A stretch of 64,000 nt of DNA from Trogon surrucura (GCA_020746105.1 CM036618.1:109690622-109754621); one strand, 5' to 3'; positions 1-14,394 are shown, numbered from the stretch's first letter. Notes: generated by a model from the letters alone, not told the origin. Program-made: numbers and translations.

Positions 1-330
1 TTTTCCTTTAGACTCCCTTCAGATACTGGAAGGCCATCATAAGGTCTTCCCAGAGTCTCCTCCGGGGTGAACAGCTCCAACTCTTTCAGCCTGTCCTCGT
101 GGGAGAGATCATCTTTGCAGCCCTCGTCTGGACCCTCTCCAGCAGGTCTTCTTGTGTTTGGGGTACACTGCCCAGGGAAGTGGTGGAGTCACCGTCCTGG
201 AGGTGTTTAAGGAGAGGCTGGATGTGGCACTTAGTGCCGTGGTCTGGCCGATGTGGTGGTGTTGGGTCATAGGCTGGACTTGATGATCTCAGAGGTCTTT
301 TCCAGCCTCAATAATTCTGTGATTCTGTGA
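1..330 (+). mobile_element. CR1 LINE fragment with inverted 5' part
   Basis: Positions 1 to about 163 read as CR1 in antisense: phrases such as CTCTTTCAGCCTGTCCTC and ACCCTCTCCAGCAGG are standard CR1 ORF2 sequence reversed. From about 164 the same family continues in sense (CTGCCCAGGGAAGTGGTGG, then TTGATGATCTCAGAGGTC) and ends with the GATTCTGTGATTCTGTGA tail at 330. The antisense part corresponds to element sequence upstream of the sense part, which is the arrangement left by twin priming. Two independent insertions remain possible. The element continues off the left edge. Confidence 0.85.
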
Positions 331-470
331 TTTAGATTAGACATTAAGAAATGCTTCCTTACGAGGACGGTGAGGCAGTGGAACAGGTTGCCCAGAGAAG
401 TTGTGGAAACCCCCTTGCTGGAAGTGTTCAAGGCCAGGCTGGATGGGGCTTTGAGCAACCTGGTCTAGAG
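331..470 (+). mobile_element. CR1 LINE fragment, tail missing
   Basis: A second CR1 body segment in sense (GACATTAAGAAATGCTTCC, then AACAGGTTGCCCAGAGAAG and CTGGAAGTGTTCAAGGCCAG) starts directly after the tail of the preceding element. It stops near CTGGTCTAGAG without an octamer tail. It may be part of an older copy into which the first element inserted. Confidence 0.8.
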
Positions 471-3400
471 AGCCAGACAGGGTCCAGTCAAATGTGACTG
501 AGTAAAAAACTTGAGTGCAGACTCAACTCTATATTTTGCAGAGTTTCAGGGTTTGCAACTGAACTTTTTTAAGAGAAAGTAAAGTTTTATTTTAGTGTTT
601 CTGGTTCCTTCCATACCCAGGAATTGAAGAACTCTGAGCTAGGGTTTAGAACAGCTTCTCAAGAAATTTCCATCTCTGTTTTAGGAACAAGAGTACTTGA
701 AAAGGTTTACACGCTTCTAAGAAGTCTTTGTTTTAAACCTGAAGCTGTGATGTATTTTAAGCTACAGATGTTGTGGTAAATGCTTTGGAGGTCAAGGCAA
801 CTGCAGGCAGTTCTGAGCTGTGGGAAATTTGCTTTCAAATATGTTTTCTGAAAATGTTGTGCAGTTTGAGCACACGTTCATCTCTGATCATTCTTTGGAA
901 ATGATTAGTAAAGAACAGGCTATGTTGAGTAGTGGTGGTTTCTTTTCTGTCTTCGCTTCCTTCTAAAATTCTGTGTAGCTATCAGGGCTACGAAAAGTAG
1001 TGGAAAGGGAGGTTAATTGAGCTTTTCGCTACTTCTATTTTCATTTGAACGAGTTATTATTTTACTAGTTTTCCACGGCAGTAGTGTTATTTCAGCTGAA
1101 GGAATTAGGGATCCTGGATGTGAAAACTTAGTGTTCTTGTTTGTGATGTGTTGGTGATACTTTGGGATAGGGATCGCAGAAGTGCTCAGAAATTAAATTT
1201 TTTGGAGGGGGAATTTATCTTATAAATTCATATCAGATGTTCAAATAAACAACCCCCAGAGCTCACACCAGAGAGCTAGCCCTCCACTTCTTTGCTCTTA
1301 CTAACAGGAAATATACCCAGGAGTTAAACTTGGATGTCTTGAATTCTAGTCCACTGTGATATGTACAAAGCTGTATTTTTTTTTCCTTGGTAGAAGGGAA
1401 GGAAAACAGCAACAAAACCCTCTTGTGCTCATCCTGGCATTAAATAGATTATAAAATCCTGATACTGAACTGATGATTCTTTGCAAATCTGTAGAACAGT
1501 TTAGTCAAAGTACTTGCCAGTGTTTATGTTCGTATTTTAAATTTGAAAAGCATTAATTTTCCAACTCACTGTCTCTTAAATCAGGTAATCATCTACTATG
1601 GAAAATTGTCCATAGCTCTTTGACTGTGCTATTGATGTTGTTTTTATATTCCGGATGGAAAGTTCATCACCCTTTCCTCTTGCATCAGTAGGAATGAATG
1701 TGCACACGAGTATATTGATGCAAAAGTGAGAACTGATTGTGATTTGTTTGTTTGTGTCTGTGAAATATTTCAGAATTAAATGATTTCAGATTTATGTGGA
1801 GTGTCGCTATATCAAGGGAGAAGAAAAGTATATGACATCTTTTTGTTCTCAAGTACTCTGGATACAAATATATAAATAATGTACACAATTAACTGAAGTC
1901 TCCCTGAGTTTACATCAATTTACCCGAGTTCTGCATGTCTCAGCGTATTTTGAAATTAATTCCCTTGTTCTATACAATCATTAACCTACAATGATCATTG
2001 GAACCTCAAACATCTTCTTTATCGCTGTGGTTTAGTGTGTTATTTACGACAGAGTGGGCCTTCTGGAGTGAATTCTGGTTGATTTGCTTTCAGGAGGAGG
2101 GAGCCATAGTTAGATCTTACTTGTTTTATGTCGCCACCTGCAAGACAGGAAATTTTGGTTATTTCAGTAATGTCTTTCTGCTAAATTTACCCCACCCTTT
2201 GTTTTCTAGCCAAGAAACAGAATTATTACCTTTTTTGCAAACGTGGATCTTAAAAGGGATTGATATTTTAAATTATATGTCACAATCCTTTAATGATGTG
2301 AGGCAGATTTTGCTGATCAGAGACTTGGTTCATTGCGGTGAGCTTAGCTTGGGCAGCCTGGCAGAACATGCAGACCGTAGCCTTGCGAATCTAGAAGTTC
2401 TGTGTCTTTAAAAGTGGAGAAAAATCTCCTTTCAGAGGTTTGGTGTAGAAGAGATTTTTTCCTCCAGTATACTATATTGTCTGGTTGCAGACTTTTTAAG
2501 CTGTCAAGAGATAAATTTAAGACTTAATCTGGAAAAAACAGAAATATTTTCTACCAAACTCTGTAAAGGTGTTCCCAAAACAGTTGGCAAGCTTCATGCA
2601 TTGATCCCATTATTTGCCTTTGTGCTGTTTTTTTTTTGTTTGGCTGGTTGTGCCATGTGAAAGGGGGCTTTTTGAGGGATGGGTATGCTGGGATGCTTTG
2701 GTGTATTTGATTAGATAGCAACACTAGAGCCCCTAATCTTAGCCTATTAAAATATATTCAGGCCTTTCTGTATTTAAATCCTTAAATCCAAGTCAGTTTT
2801 TTACTTCTGGGTCTGCCTTGGCAGAAAAAGAATGTGGACATTTCTTTGGATTTCAGGCATCCCACAGGTAAAAGTTGCTTTAATTCGCATTTAGTCTTAG
2901 ATGGCAACATGCATGAGGCATCCTTCATTTTGACTAAAACCACTGTAAGATCTCATGACAACTCCCTCCTTCAGTGTGGTCTTGCTCTCCAAACCTTGTA
3001 ATTAAAAATGAGATTAAAATCTGTATTTTCCTCTGAACATTTGTCTCTGACATTATCGTTTATATTCTTTCCTGCTCACCATATTCTTGCGTATATATGC
3101 ACATTTAAAGAATATTACTGAAGGATAAAATCCAACATTTAAAATTTATGAAATGCCAGAATGTTTTCCTGTCCAATCTTAATTCTACCTCTTGTAATTA
3201 TGTTCATTATGGTGTGCTCTTTAATTATATGAATCATAGTATTTTTAGTACAAGATACATACTTGATTCAGCACAGTGGATAGATGATGCTCACATAATG
3301 AGTAGTTATGCAATATTTTTTTTGCTCTCATTGTTCAGTTAATGCCTCTGTGGTTTATTTACTGAAATGATTCAAGCCTTGCTCAGAAGACAAAGTTGTT

Positions 3401-4746
3401 CATTTCCTTAGGGGCTTTATTCTTACCACACTCGTGACTAGAATTTTGATTACTTCAGATACTGATTTGTTTCTGCATTAGCCCAGTCAGGTGGGGAGAT
3501 TATCTTTATTGTGGGGTCATAAATATGGTCATAAAACCTGTGCGTCTTGCCCTTTTCCACTGGGGAGCTGAGAAAAAGTGAGTTTCAGAAGTATTCACTG
3601 ATTTTTAAGAGCCCTATTTGAGACATGTATGAGCAGGTTTTTATTATGTGACACTGAATATTCAAAGAGTATCTCCCATGTATTTCACTAGGATGGTGAA
3701 AAACTGACAGGAGGGCAATCTTTCTGCACAGTTTCAAGCTTCCTGTCTTTCTTAAAAAAAAAAAAAAATCCCTCCAAAAAAACTCCAAACAACAAACCAG
3801 AGAAAATAATTAACTTGACAATTTTTTTGTGTGTGCTTGGGCTGAGGCAACTCCTTGGAAAAACTGAGACTATTCATACTCTCCCCCATAGATTCTCCAA
3901 AATTGAAATTCACATTTATGAGAGCTCTTGGCATTAATAAGTCATTCTAATATCTCTACTGATAGTTATTTGAAACTTTTTATTAATAGTTTCTGGGTTT
4001 CCTCGGCTCTGATGGCCTTGTCATTCTACCGTTTCATTTTACTGTGTCTTTTTTTGGGTGGGGAGGAGGGAGATTTCTCCTTCAGAAAAGATTGTGCTGG
4101 AATCTACATTTCCCAGCTGAACAGTATGTTCGTAGGAAGAGCTCTCACTTAAACAGACCAGCATTTCTTGAAAATTGATTAATTCTTAAAAAGATTTTGG
4201 CTGGCTGTATTGTAGAGTTCATTTGAACAACGGCTCAGTAGGCAGGGCTCAAGGGAGGACGAGGGACTCCTCTTATGCCTCTATCTCTTTCCTTTTAATT
4301 GACTGATTGAGATCGCATCAATGAGCTGTTCCACTGTAATTTTGGCATCATAACTTACATTTTGATTTCCTGAAAATGGTTACTTACCTTTTCCTTCACA
4401 TAAAATTGACTGCTGACCTGGCGAGTAGTTAATTCTTTGTCCTTACTAGCATGAAAAATGCACTGGTCTGATTGTGATCATTCTGCTTTCTACAAAAGTA
4501 TCAGAATCAGTCAATAGCTTGAAAGAAAGGATATTCAGAACTATGTGAGATTTTTCTCTGAGGTGATACCAATTTTCCCTAGTGCTGTGTGGAAGGAGTT
4601 TCTGTTTCTGGTACAGGCTAAATGCTGGTTTCTGTCGAGGCAAAACACCCACCTAAGATGCTTGGAATCTCTCCTAGAACAAAACAGTTTTGCTTAAAAA
4701 CCAGAATGAGATTAGTCTTGTATGATCTTATCCTAGCTTTCTCACT

Positions 4747-4788
4747 TAAATGAAATAAAATTAAAATAAAATGAAATAAAATAAAAAT
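4747..4788. repeat. A-rich simple repeat (AAATA/AAATG type)
   Basis: Irregular tandem units of AAATAAAAT and AAATGAAAT. Confidence 0.85.
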
Positions 4789-4956
4789 CTTTAGATGACA
4801 GGGAGAGCAAATCATGTTAATAATTTTAATTCTATTTACGTAGTGTGATTTTTCAATTTAGGCATGCTACATTTTTAAATACAGCCATTCTGTCATTACT
4901 CTGTATGTTGTTAAACAGATCTAAACTCAGACTGAACCAGTTAAATTCATTGCTCC

Positions 4957-4974
4957 TTTTTTTTTTTTTTTTTT
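4957..4974. repeat. Poly-T tract (18 T)
   Basis: An uninterrupted run of 18 T. No retrotransposon body was seen next to it. Confidence 0.95.
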
Positions 4975-7900
4975 ATGACAGCGTGATTGAAAGCAGAATC
5001 CACCACGTTTAATACATGGTAATCCCAAACTAGAAGCCTTATCTCAATGTCTAAGAAGTCAACAACTGAAACAGAAGACATGTTAAATTTCAGTCTAGAT
5101 TAAGATTAGATTAAATCTCTCCCTATACATTTAGGACTGCAAAACTGAGTGATTTTGGAGTTGTCTGTAGTTCTTCAATCAGAACACTTTTATTTTTTTT
5201 TCATTCTGTGCTGCTACCATCCACTTGTAGCCATCCAAAATGGGACTTGTCAACATTTTAGCACTAAGATCCCAAGTCATGGTTTGTGTAAAGACTGCCA
5301 GTGAAATTTTTGTGTCCTTTTCACCTCACGTGCCCACTTGCTCACCCTGTATTGCTATGAACTTATTTGTACTGTTGTAAGCTCTGCTTTACACACTTTC
5401 CCTCATCTAAAATTTTTCTAGGCTAACAAAGAGACTGTTTTTAGAAGTTTGAAACTGATTTGCATTAACAAATCTTCCTCAGTTTTCAAAAACGAGTGAT
5501 AATACTGACCACCCAAATGTTGATCTAAGTGTTACCCTGTGGCCCCTCTGTCCTGATTTCTTCACAACTCTTGGTGGGCAGGGACAACTCTCAGCGGATC
5601 TTCGGAGTTCTGGCTGTCTGCGAGATCAAATGATTTCTGTCAGCAGGAAAAGGCCAGGATCAGAGACAGTTGTGTCCACTTCAGTGGAGTCTCTCATATA
5701 TAACTGGGTATAAAGTTGTGTATGTGCAAAGGAGCAGAAATTTGAGGGTGTAACCCGCAGCAGATGACAGACTACTTTGACATATAAATATAGCAAACCC
5801 CTATCCTCTATTCCTTGTTATGTTCTTCTGCTTTTTGTTATACTTCTATTACCAGTTGTGAATATTTACTTAGTTGGCCATCTAATGATGATATCAAAGA
5901 ATCCCAGGATGTTAAAGTAGAACACTCCGTGGTGGAGAATCTACCAATTTAGATTTTGCTTGTATGTTCAAGGAGAAGGTCAAATGGTGGTATAAATCAC
6001 ACTGGTTTAGACACCCTCTGGACTTTCATTGTTTTTAGATCAGCTTCTGAATTTCCTTGTCCTTCCAATGAAAACTGTTCTTCCCTAGTACTCAGGCTCA
6101 TAATGCAAAAGAAACTAAACTTTAATGATATCCTAAGAGGAACCCATCCATGCCTTCTACCAGCCAGTGTCTCGCAGACAACAGGGCACTGTAGTCAAAG
6201 CAACTGAGACACTTCGCTTCTGTGTAGGCTAGATGCAGAATAATTTTTTTAGGAGTTGAAAAGTTCAGAAGGAGAATGAAATAAGATCATTTTCCCCTCT
6301 ATACTTTACAAAGTCCTGCAAAGTAAAACAGACCTTTTTGGTCTTGCATCGGTACGTACAGAGAAAGGTTAGGCTTTCATTGCAGACTTGCTGAAGTCAC
6401 GTTATGTAAACTTCAGAAGAGAGTGAGCTTGAAATTGTCCAGAATGATTTTCAGGAGAGAACAGCAAGAGCTGTCATTTTGTCTTTAAGAGCCATGAAGC
6501 AGAAGTCATCAGTCTCTGCTTCGCAGCCTGCATCCATCGTGTCTCCTCCTTTTACCTGCCTCTGCACAGTGATCCCTGGTACTTGAGGAAAGGACACTAG
6601 ACAAGACGGAGAACCCTGACAAAATGTGTGGGGTATGCTCTTGGGATGATCCTCTACAGAGATACAGAACAGCAAGAATTTGACATCATCTCCGTACCAA
6701 CCAAATTTGGAGGCACGACAGGGACAGGCAGTGTGAAGACCAGCAGAAGGTCTCCTGCTTTTCCTTCCCAGGGCCTCCCTGTGCTTGCCTGCAGCTTGTG
6801 TTGCTGACGGAGCTTTCCTTCTGCCTCCCAGTTTGGCAGCAGGCTGCAGTGAGCACCACCCTGCTGATCAATTCAGCCTCCTCTGCCTTCATTTTGTGTC
6901 ACCTCAGCAGCACCCAGGGATCATGGTGGGCATTGGATTAACTCAGTGTTGTAAAGGTCATGGGCACAGAAAACATGCTGCTTGTCCACAAGTCTTAAAA
7001 GGGAATTTCAGTTTCCCACCCTTCCCTCCTGACATTTCATAAGGGATGGGATAGGATTCTCTTCCTAAGGCACGAGGAAAGCAAAACAGAATCTTTCTTT
7101 CTTTATCTTTTGGTCTGGAGGAACCTCCTTATCATAGTTGCCACAGCTGCAGCTTCTTCTTTGGATGAATGGCAAGACAGCTTTTGCAAAGTGGTTTTTT
7201 TCTAAATCTTGTTTCTCAGGAGTTGAAAATAAACCTTATGTCTTCCTGACTTAATATTCCCTCAGGGCTGCTTGTACAGCAAGGTTATAGCTTTTGTGGA
7301 GTCATAACCTACCATCTAACAAGCCTTCCAGTGCAAAGGAAAGGCTGATGTTCTTGTAATGGAAGACAGGCAGGAGAAAAGAAAGCAAGCAAACAAAACC
7401 CCTGAATAAAAACCATCTGTGGTTTCTCTGTTTCTCATGGAGAGGTGAGTCAGTGACCAAACTTGTCTTTTGCTTTTAACCTTTTGGCTGTTGTAAAAAG
7501 AGCATGAAAAAGGCAATGTTGTAATTATCTTTTAAGAAAAAAATAAGTTGGAAGACAATTTTGTTGACTGATCCTACCGAGGTGCTGATCCACTTTCCTT
7601 CCTTATACCATCAAAACTGGTGGGGAAAGAGAAGAGAAGGAACAGAAGGAAAACTCTGAAGAGGAACAAGACAGAAATAAAAGAAGGAACTGCTGTGACA
7701 GCCAGGAGCAATTTTGTAAGTTAGGATCTGTGCAATTTGTTGGAGCAAAACTTCACTTGCATTTTAATGAAGGTCTTGCAGCCAATGCCAGTGTGTGTTG
7801 GAATTACCGCTTTCATTCCTCCTGGCAGCAGCATCAGCAAGAATAACCAATAGTGAACACGCACTGAACCAGGCATTGGTGACTTCCAGGTGAATACCCC

Positions 7901-10900
7901 CCTCGACAGAGTCTTTCTCACCCTCTTACTTGCATTCTCCTTGATTGTGTTTAGTACTTTGTATGAATGAAGCAGATACCTCAGAGGGGTGCGTTTTGGA
8001 ACGCCCTCACGCTGATAATTGAGGTGAGATTTTGATTTGACCTCTAAACTGGAAAAGAGGGTTTCAATTCAAGTCCTCTTCTTTTTACCCAGACTGTCCG
8101 TAGCATTAACCTGCAGTGTTTCATAGTGCTGGGCAAGAAAGTTTTCTGAGGAACACTTACTATCAACACCTTTGAGACCTCAAGTACCCTCAGTGTAGCT
8201 GCATGGAGCAGTCGCATTATGGACCACAAACTAGCTTAATTGAAATATGGAAAAATAGTTCTCACCTTCCCCTGCCTCAGTAAGAGCACTGATTCGTGTT
8301 CAAAGTGACTAAAAAAGCTGGGTGAATTAGAGCTATCTGTAATTTTTGTTAATTTTGCTTTTCTACGTACTTCCTGTTTTCCCTAAGGCTGGGATGTTAA
8401 ATTCTCAAACAATAAGTAGAAATTTATCTGTTAGCATTATTAATTTAAGGATTTACTTGCAAACGAAGATCTTTTCTTCTAGGGTGACCTTCCTTGGGTA
8501 TTTCATTTGTGCAGCATATTTTTTCCAGCCATTCATTAACAGAACATAAAATACCAGTTGAGCATTTGGCTTTATGGCTTCTAGCAGACTTGGGAAAAGA
8601 AGGTAAACTTTCAGTCCCACCTTCTTGCTCCCAAAATCTAAAAATCCAGTAACAACCAGTTTTATTTTGCTGTATTATGTTCTTGTTTTACAAGAATATC
8701 TTGGGATATTTTGCCGTTGAAACCATAGCACACCTTCTACATTGAATTTCTCGGCTTTTTCTCTTTCCTCTCTTAAAATGAAACTAATAGTACATGTTTA
8801 CTAGGGGGAAAACCGTTTCCCTAGAGTTGAAAAATGGGGTGGTTTGGGTTTTTTTTTTACGAGAATTCTTCAACATATGCCATTTATTCTGAGGAATGAA
8901 AAAAATGTAAAAAATTTTACAAAGTAATCAAGACTTGAAAAGAGCGGGGGAGCATTGTCCGCTCAATAGCTTTGAGAGCTGTATTTGCCCGCACATTTAC
9001 TCAGTAAATGAATTTGACACTGACAGCATCAAATTTCTGTTTTTAGGACACTGTCCTGAGGATTTAAGCAAGATGTGTTATAGAAAGACATGTTCTAATG
9101 CTCTGTAAAGTGACAAAATTTGCTTTCATTCTGTCAAATTATAGCACCGTGCGTATGAACCAACTGTTGTGGCACTGGAGTGGATCCACGTGGATCAGAA
9201 ACCGGAATTATGGTCATGCCCTTTTACTGAAACTTTGTATGTCTTCCAAGGCTGTGGTTTGTAGCATGATACACCAATTAGCACCAAAAAAGATTGGTAA
9301 TCAGTGCTGATTAACAACAGAAGGCTCTTTGAACACAGAATTGTGCAGAGGGGAACATGCCCAGCAGGTGCTCTCTCAGATATTTAATTATAAGAGAACC
9401 TGATGGAGAGAGGTGTTTGCAGGACAGGCTCTGGATTGCCAACAAGGGGGTTTCTCACAGAAAAGATTTAAAAGAAAGCATGTGCTCTGGCCAGGCAAAG
9501 GTTAGGACATTCGCTCAATTAGAGCTAATTATCATCCTGTGAGTGCTTTGCTTTTTCAGCCATGCTGCATAACATCACGTATGGTGCTTCACTGCAGCAG
9601 AACTTTTTGCTGTGGACTGGAAGAGTCTGAGTCTTAACTGCCTTAAAGAGCTCCAAAATACTGCACCTGTAAGTCATAGTTTGCAGACGATCTTTGAGGG
9701 ATTTAGAAGGTGTCAATGCTATTGACTAATGTTATTTTCTGGTGTGTGAGTGGATGCATTAAGTGCCATATAGATGTATGAGGTACTGCAGTTAGTGGAT
9801 TGATTTGGTTGAACATGGGTGTTTTGGTAAAGTTCAGGATCAGTTGGCATTCTGGTCCCCGATGAACTAGGTCAGAGTACCTGGAAGTTAAATAGGAAAT
9901 TGAAATACTGTGTTCTCTATGTGATGAAAATGGAAAGATTTTGAACACTGACCATTTGTTGCATGGATCGAAAATTCTTCTTGCCCAAAAGCTCTTCAGT
10001 TTGTGAACTTCAGCCGGTGAACTTGGCCTATCTCTTAATGAACCCAGGCGGGATTTTCAAAAGTTTGAACATCTGTCTAACTCTCATCCTGGTGAGGCAG
10101 GTGTGTTCATCCCTAACTTCATCTGGGGAAAAGTTCAACCACATCTCAGTGCCTGGTTTTGAGAAGCCTCCGCTTAGTGCGGAGATCACAGCAGATCTTC
10201 CTTACACCTGACGCTACTTGGCGTTCTTGTTTGGGATGCGGGTAGTTATGTCAAAGAACAGAGATGTTGGATACCAACCTTGTTTTCTGCTCTTTAATAA
10301 AAAGCTACTATTAAGGTCATAGCTGGGTCAGGCTGGTGGGCACTGAGCAGATACTTGTAGTGCTGCCTCTAGTCAGTAATTGCTCTGAAGGTAACAGCCA
10401 GGCTTGTCAGTCCAACCAAAATGAAAATGACAAAGATAGGCTGAGACTATTGTACCAGAGCTTACACGTAAAACTTTCTTGAGGTGAAGCCTGCAAAATA
10501 TTTTCTCCTTTCACGTAAAAGCTGGGGAAATAGGAGCATCAATCTGAATAGATTTTCAAGATGAAACAGGGTGGCTTATGAAAATGTGGTAAGTAGCAAT
10601 GCCAGTACGTGCTTTCTGGCAGTACTGGATTGTGAGAGAAAGGAGACCTGTAGCTTTGCTCAGTCCCACCGAATAGTTCAGGGACTTTGGGGCAGGTGTA
10701 TCCTCCCAGTGTCTCTACCCTGTTTTCCACACAGAGGTGCCTCAGTCTTAGGTACAGTATCGAGGTATGACCACGCTCTTAAGAGAAATTAACTCTTCCC
10801 ACTCTCCTTTTCGGTCTCCTTATTTTGAAGACCATTTAAGATGTCTTTTGAGCTAGTTGTAAAATCGGAATATTTTGCTGGTTGCACGTATTTGAGCAGA

Positions 10901-11548
10901 GCCAGGCAGTACTCTTTATTCATCTTCCAAGTGATACTTTGATCAATACGTGTTAATATTTTTCATTGTTTTTCCTGTCAATTTTTGCAAGCTTTAACAA
11001 TCTAAACCTCATTGCTATTATTCCTTGAGTTAGTCTCCCAGACGGATAGGATGCAAACACTTAATCAAATATTTCAGTAATTCAAATCTGTCTATGCAGT
11101 TGTCTCAAGACTTGCACGTTTTTATGTACAGGAGAAAAATAAAGCACCTTAAACCAAAGTTTAACTTACAAGCATTTCAAGATTTTGCTCAAATCATCAC
11201 TTAAACATATAATGAGTATTTCATTTTCACTACAGAAGAGGGTGTCCGATCCAAAAGTTGTTGCTTTGATCTCAAACTGCAGTTTGTGGTTTTTTTCACT
11301 TGCCACCAGATTTGCTTGTAGTTTACTGACTGCCTTCACTGAACCTATTGTGTTACACGTAGAAGTGCACTTATTTTGAGATAGATTAATTTGTTTGTTT
11401 CTAATACTATTTTGAGTGAACAGAATGAGAATTCCAATTGAGAAAATAGTGTGGAAAACACTGATGTATCTTGAAAAAAAAGGAACATGAAAGGAGTTAC
11501 TGTGTGCCTTGCCCGAGAGACAGGCTGGAGCAGGGGCAACCTAGGGAG

Positions 11549-11859
11549 TGACGCACCTACCTCAGAGCTCTTTGAGTAGCTCGTGGTGCCAGTAAGCTGA
11601 TACCTCCTGCTGAGCCCATCCCGAGCACGGGGTAGTTGACGCCTTCAGACCCCTGCTCAGGTATGAAGTCCAACAGCCTGTGGTGTTGGCTGCGTGTGGG
11701 CACGTACACGAAGGGGAGAGTTGCCCACCGGAGACTGCGAAACGTGGAACCTTTTCCTAACCTAGCAATACGCTCAAACTCAGCACCAATCTGGAATGAG
11801 CTTTTGTAACGCTGGTTGAAATGCACCAAACAAATGTCATATATGGGTTTCTTGGCCAT
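11549..11859 (-). other. CpG-rich block with antisense 100-codon open frame, unidentified
   Basis: This segment stands out from its A+T-rich surroundings: I count 13 CpG dinucleotides between 11551 and 11812. The minus strand is open for 100 codons from an ATG at 11859 (MAKKPIYDICLVHFNQRYK and onward) to a stop at 11557. That ATG directly follows an in-frame stop. I do not recognise the protein. Possibilities are a decayed retrocopy, a repeat fragment, or a small unmethylated regulatory island. There is no evidence of expression and I do not call a gene. Confidence 0.3.
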
Positions 11860-14351
11860 CTAACAAATGATACTGGAGTTAAAGAAGTCAGTGATGTGAA
11901 GCCTGAATTTATGCTCAGGGAATTGCTTTTAATCCTACAGCATGGGTTCTTGAGCAGAAGTGGGCTCAAACAATATGTTGAAAATTATCTTTTTGCAGAA
12001 TTTTGATGAAAGTACAAATGTCCTTGCCTCGGGAAGCAGTTTATTTTCCCCTGAGAAGTGATGCTGGAAGAAATCAAAAAGAGCAAAGTCTGCTTGCTGG
12101 CCAAAATTCACCGATGGATAAATTGCACCGCAGAGCTACCTACAGCATAACATCTTCAAAGACCGTATCATGCTGTTGCTATAAGAAAAGTGATTTGTAA
12201 AACTCATCATTGCATGGGAACTCTTACTATAACAATATTATTAGAAACTATTATTGTTTATAACTCAGTAGAGTACGAATATCTAATAATATTTGTTCTG
12301 ATTTAGTGGAATCCAGACCCGAACTGAGTTTTGCCAGTTTCATGGTTTGCCTGTTTTGGAAGTTTCATGGGTTTTTTTTTTTTGTTGTTGTTGTGAAATT
12401 ATGTCGAGGCCTTTGTAGGAACATACCTATCTTTTTAGTCATATACTGTTTAGAATAGAAAAAAAAAAATAATACTAGTACACATTTGAATCCTGAAGGA
12501 TCTACGAGAACTATCCTAATAATGCTGCATGGCCACTGATGTCTCATTTTACTTACTTTAGTTTTGCTTGTTCGTTACAAGGGTAATATTCAAAGCTTCT
12601 TTTCTCCTCTTTAGTATAAATTTTTTTGGAACCCAACAATCCTCATGTGTCAGGAGCCTCTGGATAGGCATAAAAAATTGTTTGTGACATGTAATTTATC
12701 TTTTCTCATAGGATTTCCCTTTTACTGAAAATACCTGCTTCTCATTCTGTTGTGGAGTGACACCACTCTAAATAGAGAAGCTCTGGTGAAGAATGATTCT
12801 GACTGTTTGCTAGTTGTTTTCTTCTATCCCAGCATTATTTGCATGTGTTTTCACATGCTTGGGAAGATGAGAATTCCTTCTCCCATCCACACGCTCTTTG
12901 TAAAGGGACCTCTGCACTGCCAGAAGACTTTCAGCTCGACTTTTCCTTTGTCATCCCCCTGAAAAGAAGGATGCATCTATAGCTGAGACTTTTAATGTAT
13001 TTGGTTGAAAGCTTAAATTCTGTTGGTAATGATGGCTACTTCTTGATTTCCACACCAGGCTGTAAGGCTGAGTGATACTGCTGGTAACAGACCAGTGAAA
13101 TCTCTAGCATAGGTGTGTCAAAGGAAAACTTTTCAAAGGTTTGTTAAGTTTGGCTACTGGCAGTTTTTGCTGGGTGGTTCAAGCAGTGGTGTCTAGCACA
13201 GGCTGGACACAGCTGCTGTACGTTGTCAGCTTCCATGCATTTTCTTAGCAGGCTTAGCTGAAAGAACATCTAAAAGTGCTGTGCAGGCCACCTGTTGCTT
13301 TCATACATTATTCCCACAAAAACCCGCCTCTGTGGAACAGAAACAATTCAGCTCTAGTTCTTTGCTCTGTGCAATTGAAGAGAGATGAAGAAAACATTCC
13401 TAAGAAAAACTGCTTTAGTTGTATGCCTACCTCTGTGTTACAGCACTCCAAAGGCCCCATCAAGAAACTTTGTTTGGGTCAGGGTAGGTAAATCCATTTG
13501 GTTAAGAAAGAATAATTTAGACAGCAATCTGAACCTTTATGGGAAACTTGTACAAATACTTGGTGAGTTTGTCATTACCCCACTTATGGTGGCTGGTGCA
13601 ATAGAGTGGTAGTCCTAGATCTGGTCAGTAGCAGAGTCATGCCCATTTTCATTATTCTCAAGGCATGACTCTAAAGACTGCAGCCATTTAGTATGCTTCT
13701 GGCATTTTTTAGCTGGTTTTAATGCATTAAGTGAAACTAGTCTCTTTGGAGACTAAGTGTTCCATTTATTCAGAGATGTCTGCCTGCAATACAAGTATGT
13801 TTCAGCCGTAAACTGCAGGAATAAAGATGTAAAAAAGGATTTAGTCTTCACAGTTTGCACAGGCTCTCCCAAAATGATTTTCAAGAGAACCTCACCCTCA
13901 AATGGAGAAGGAATTACTAGGGTGAGGATATGAATCTTTACCTTTTGTACTTCATCAGACATGATGTAAATATGAACACAGGATCCTTATCATTCTTATC
14001 TCTAGAAGTTTTCCTTCTCTCTGTGCCTCACTTGGCTTCTTTCAACTGTCATCTCAGCTGCCTTGGCCCCATACATACCTTACTGTCAACACCTTGGCTT
14101 TGTTGCTGATGAACAATCCAGATATTGTCATTACCTTTTCTTCAGGGTAAGTTTAGACATGAGGGATTACTGAACTCCTGTGAATTTTGCAGTTCTTTTG
14201 CATAAAAATAGTAAATAGTTTTCATATTTCTGAGGTGTTTTTTGGTAGAGTTTAGAGAGACAGCTGATATAGTAGTCTAACATCTGAGTCCGCTTTGGCC
14301 TCCGAAGGTAAAAACCTGTATCAAGGTCGGTAATCTAGAGATCTGATGGTT

Positions 14352-14394
14352 TAAAAAAAAAAGAAATAAGAAATAAGAAAGGAGAGGGAGAGAA
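14352..14394. repeat. A-rich GAAATAA simple repeat
   Basis: A poly-A run followed by AGAAATAAGAAATAAGAAAGG and a purine-only stretch. Confidence 0.85.

Noticed and set aside
1998-2411. 137-codon plus-strand open frame
   Set aside because: No recognisable domain, no splice or promoter context, and a length expected by chance in 64 kb of six frames.
9183-9196. 14-bp palindrome centred on an E-box (CACGTG)
   Set aside because: Several 14-bp palindromes are expected by chance in 64 kb, and nothing else supports function.
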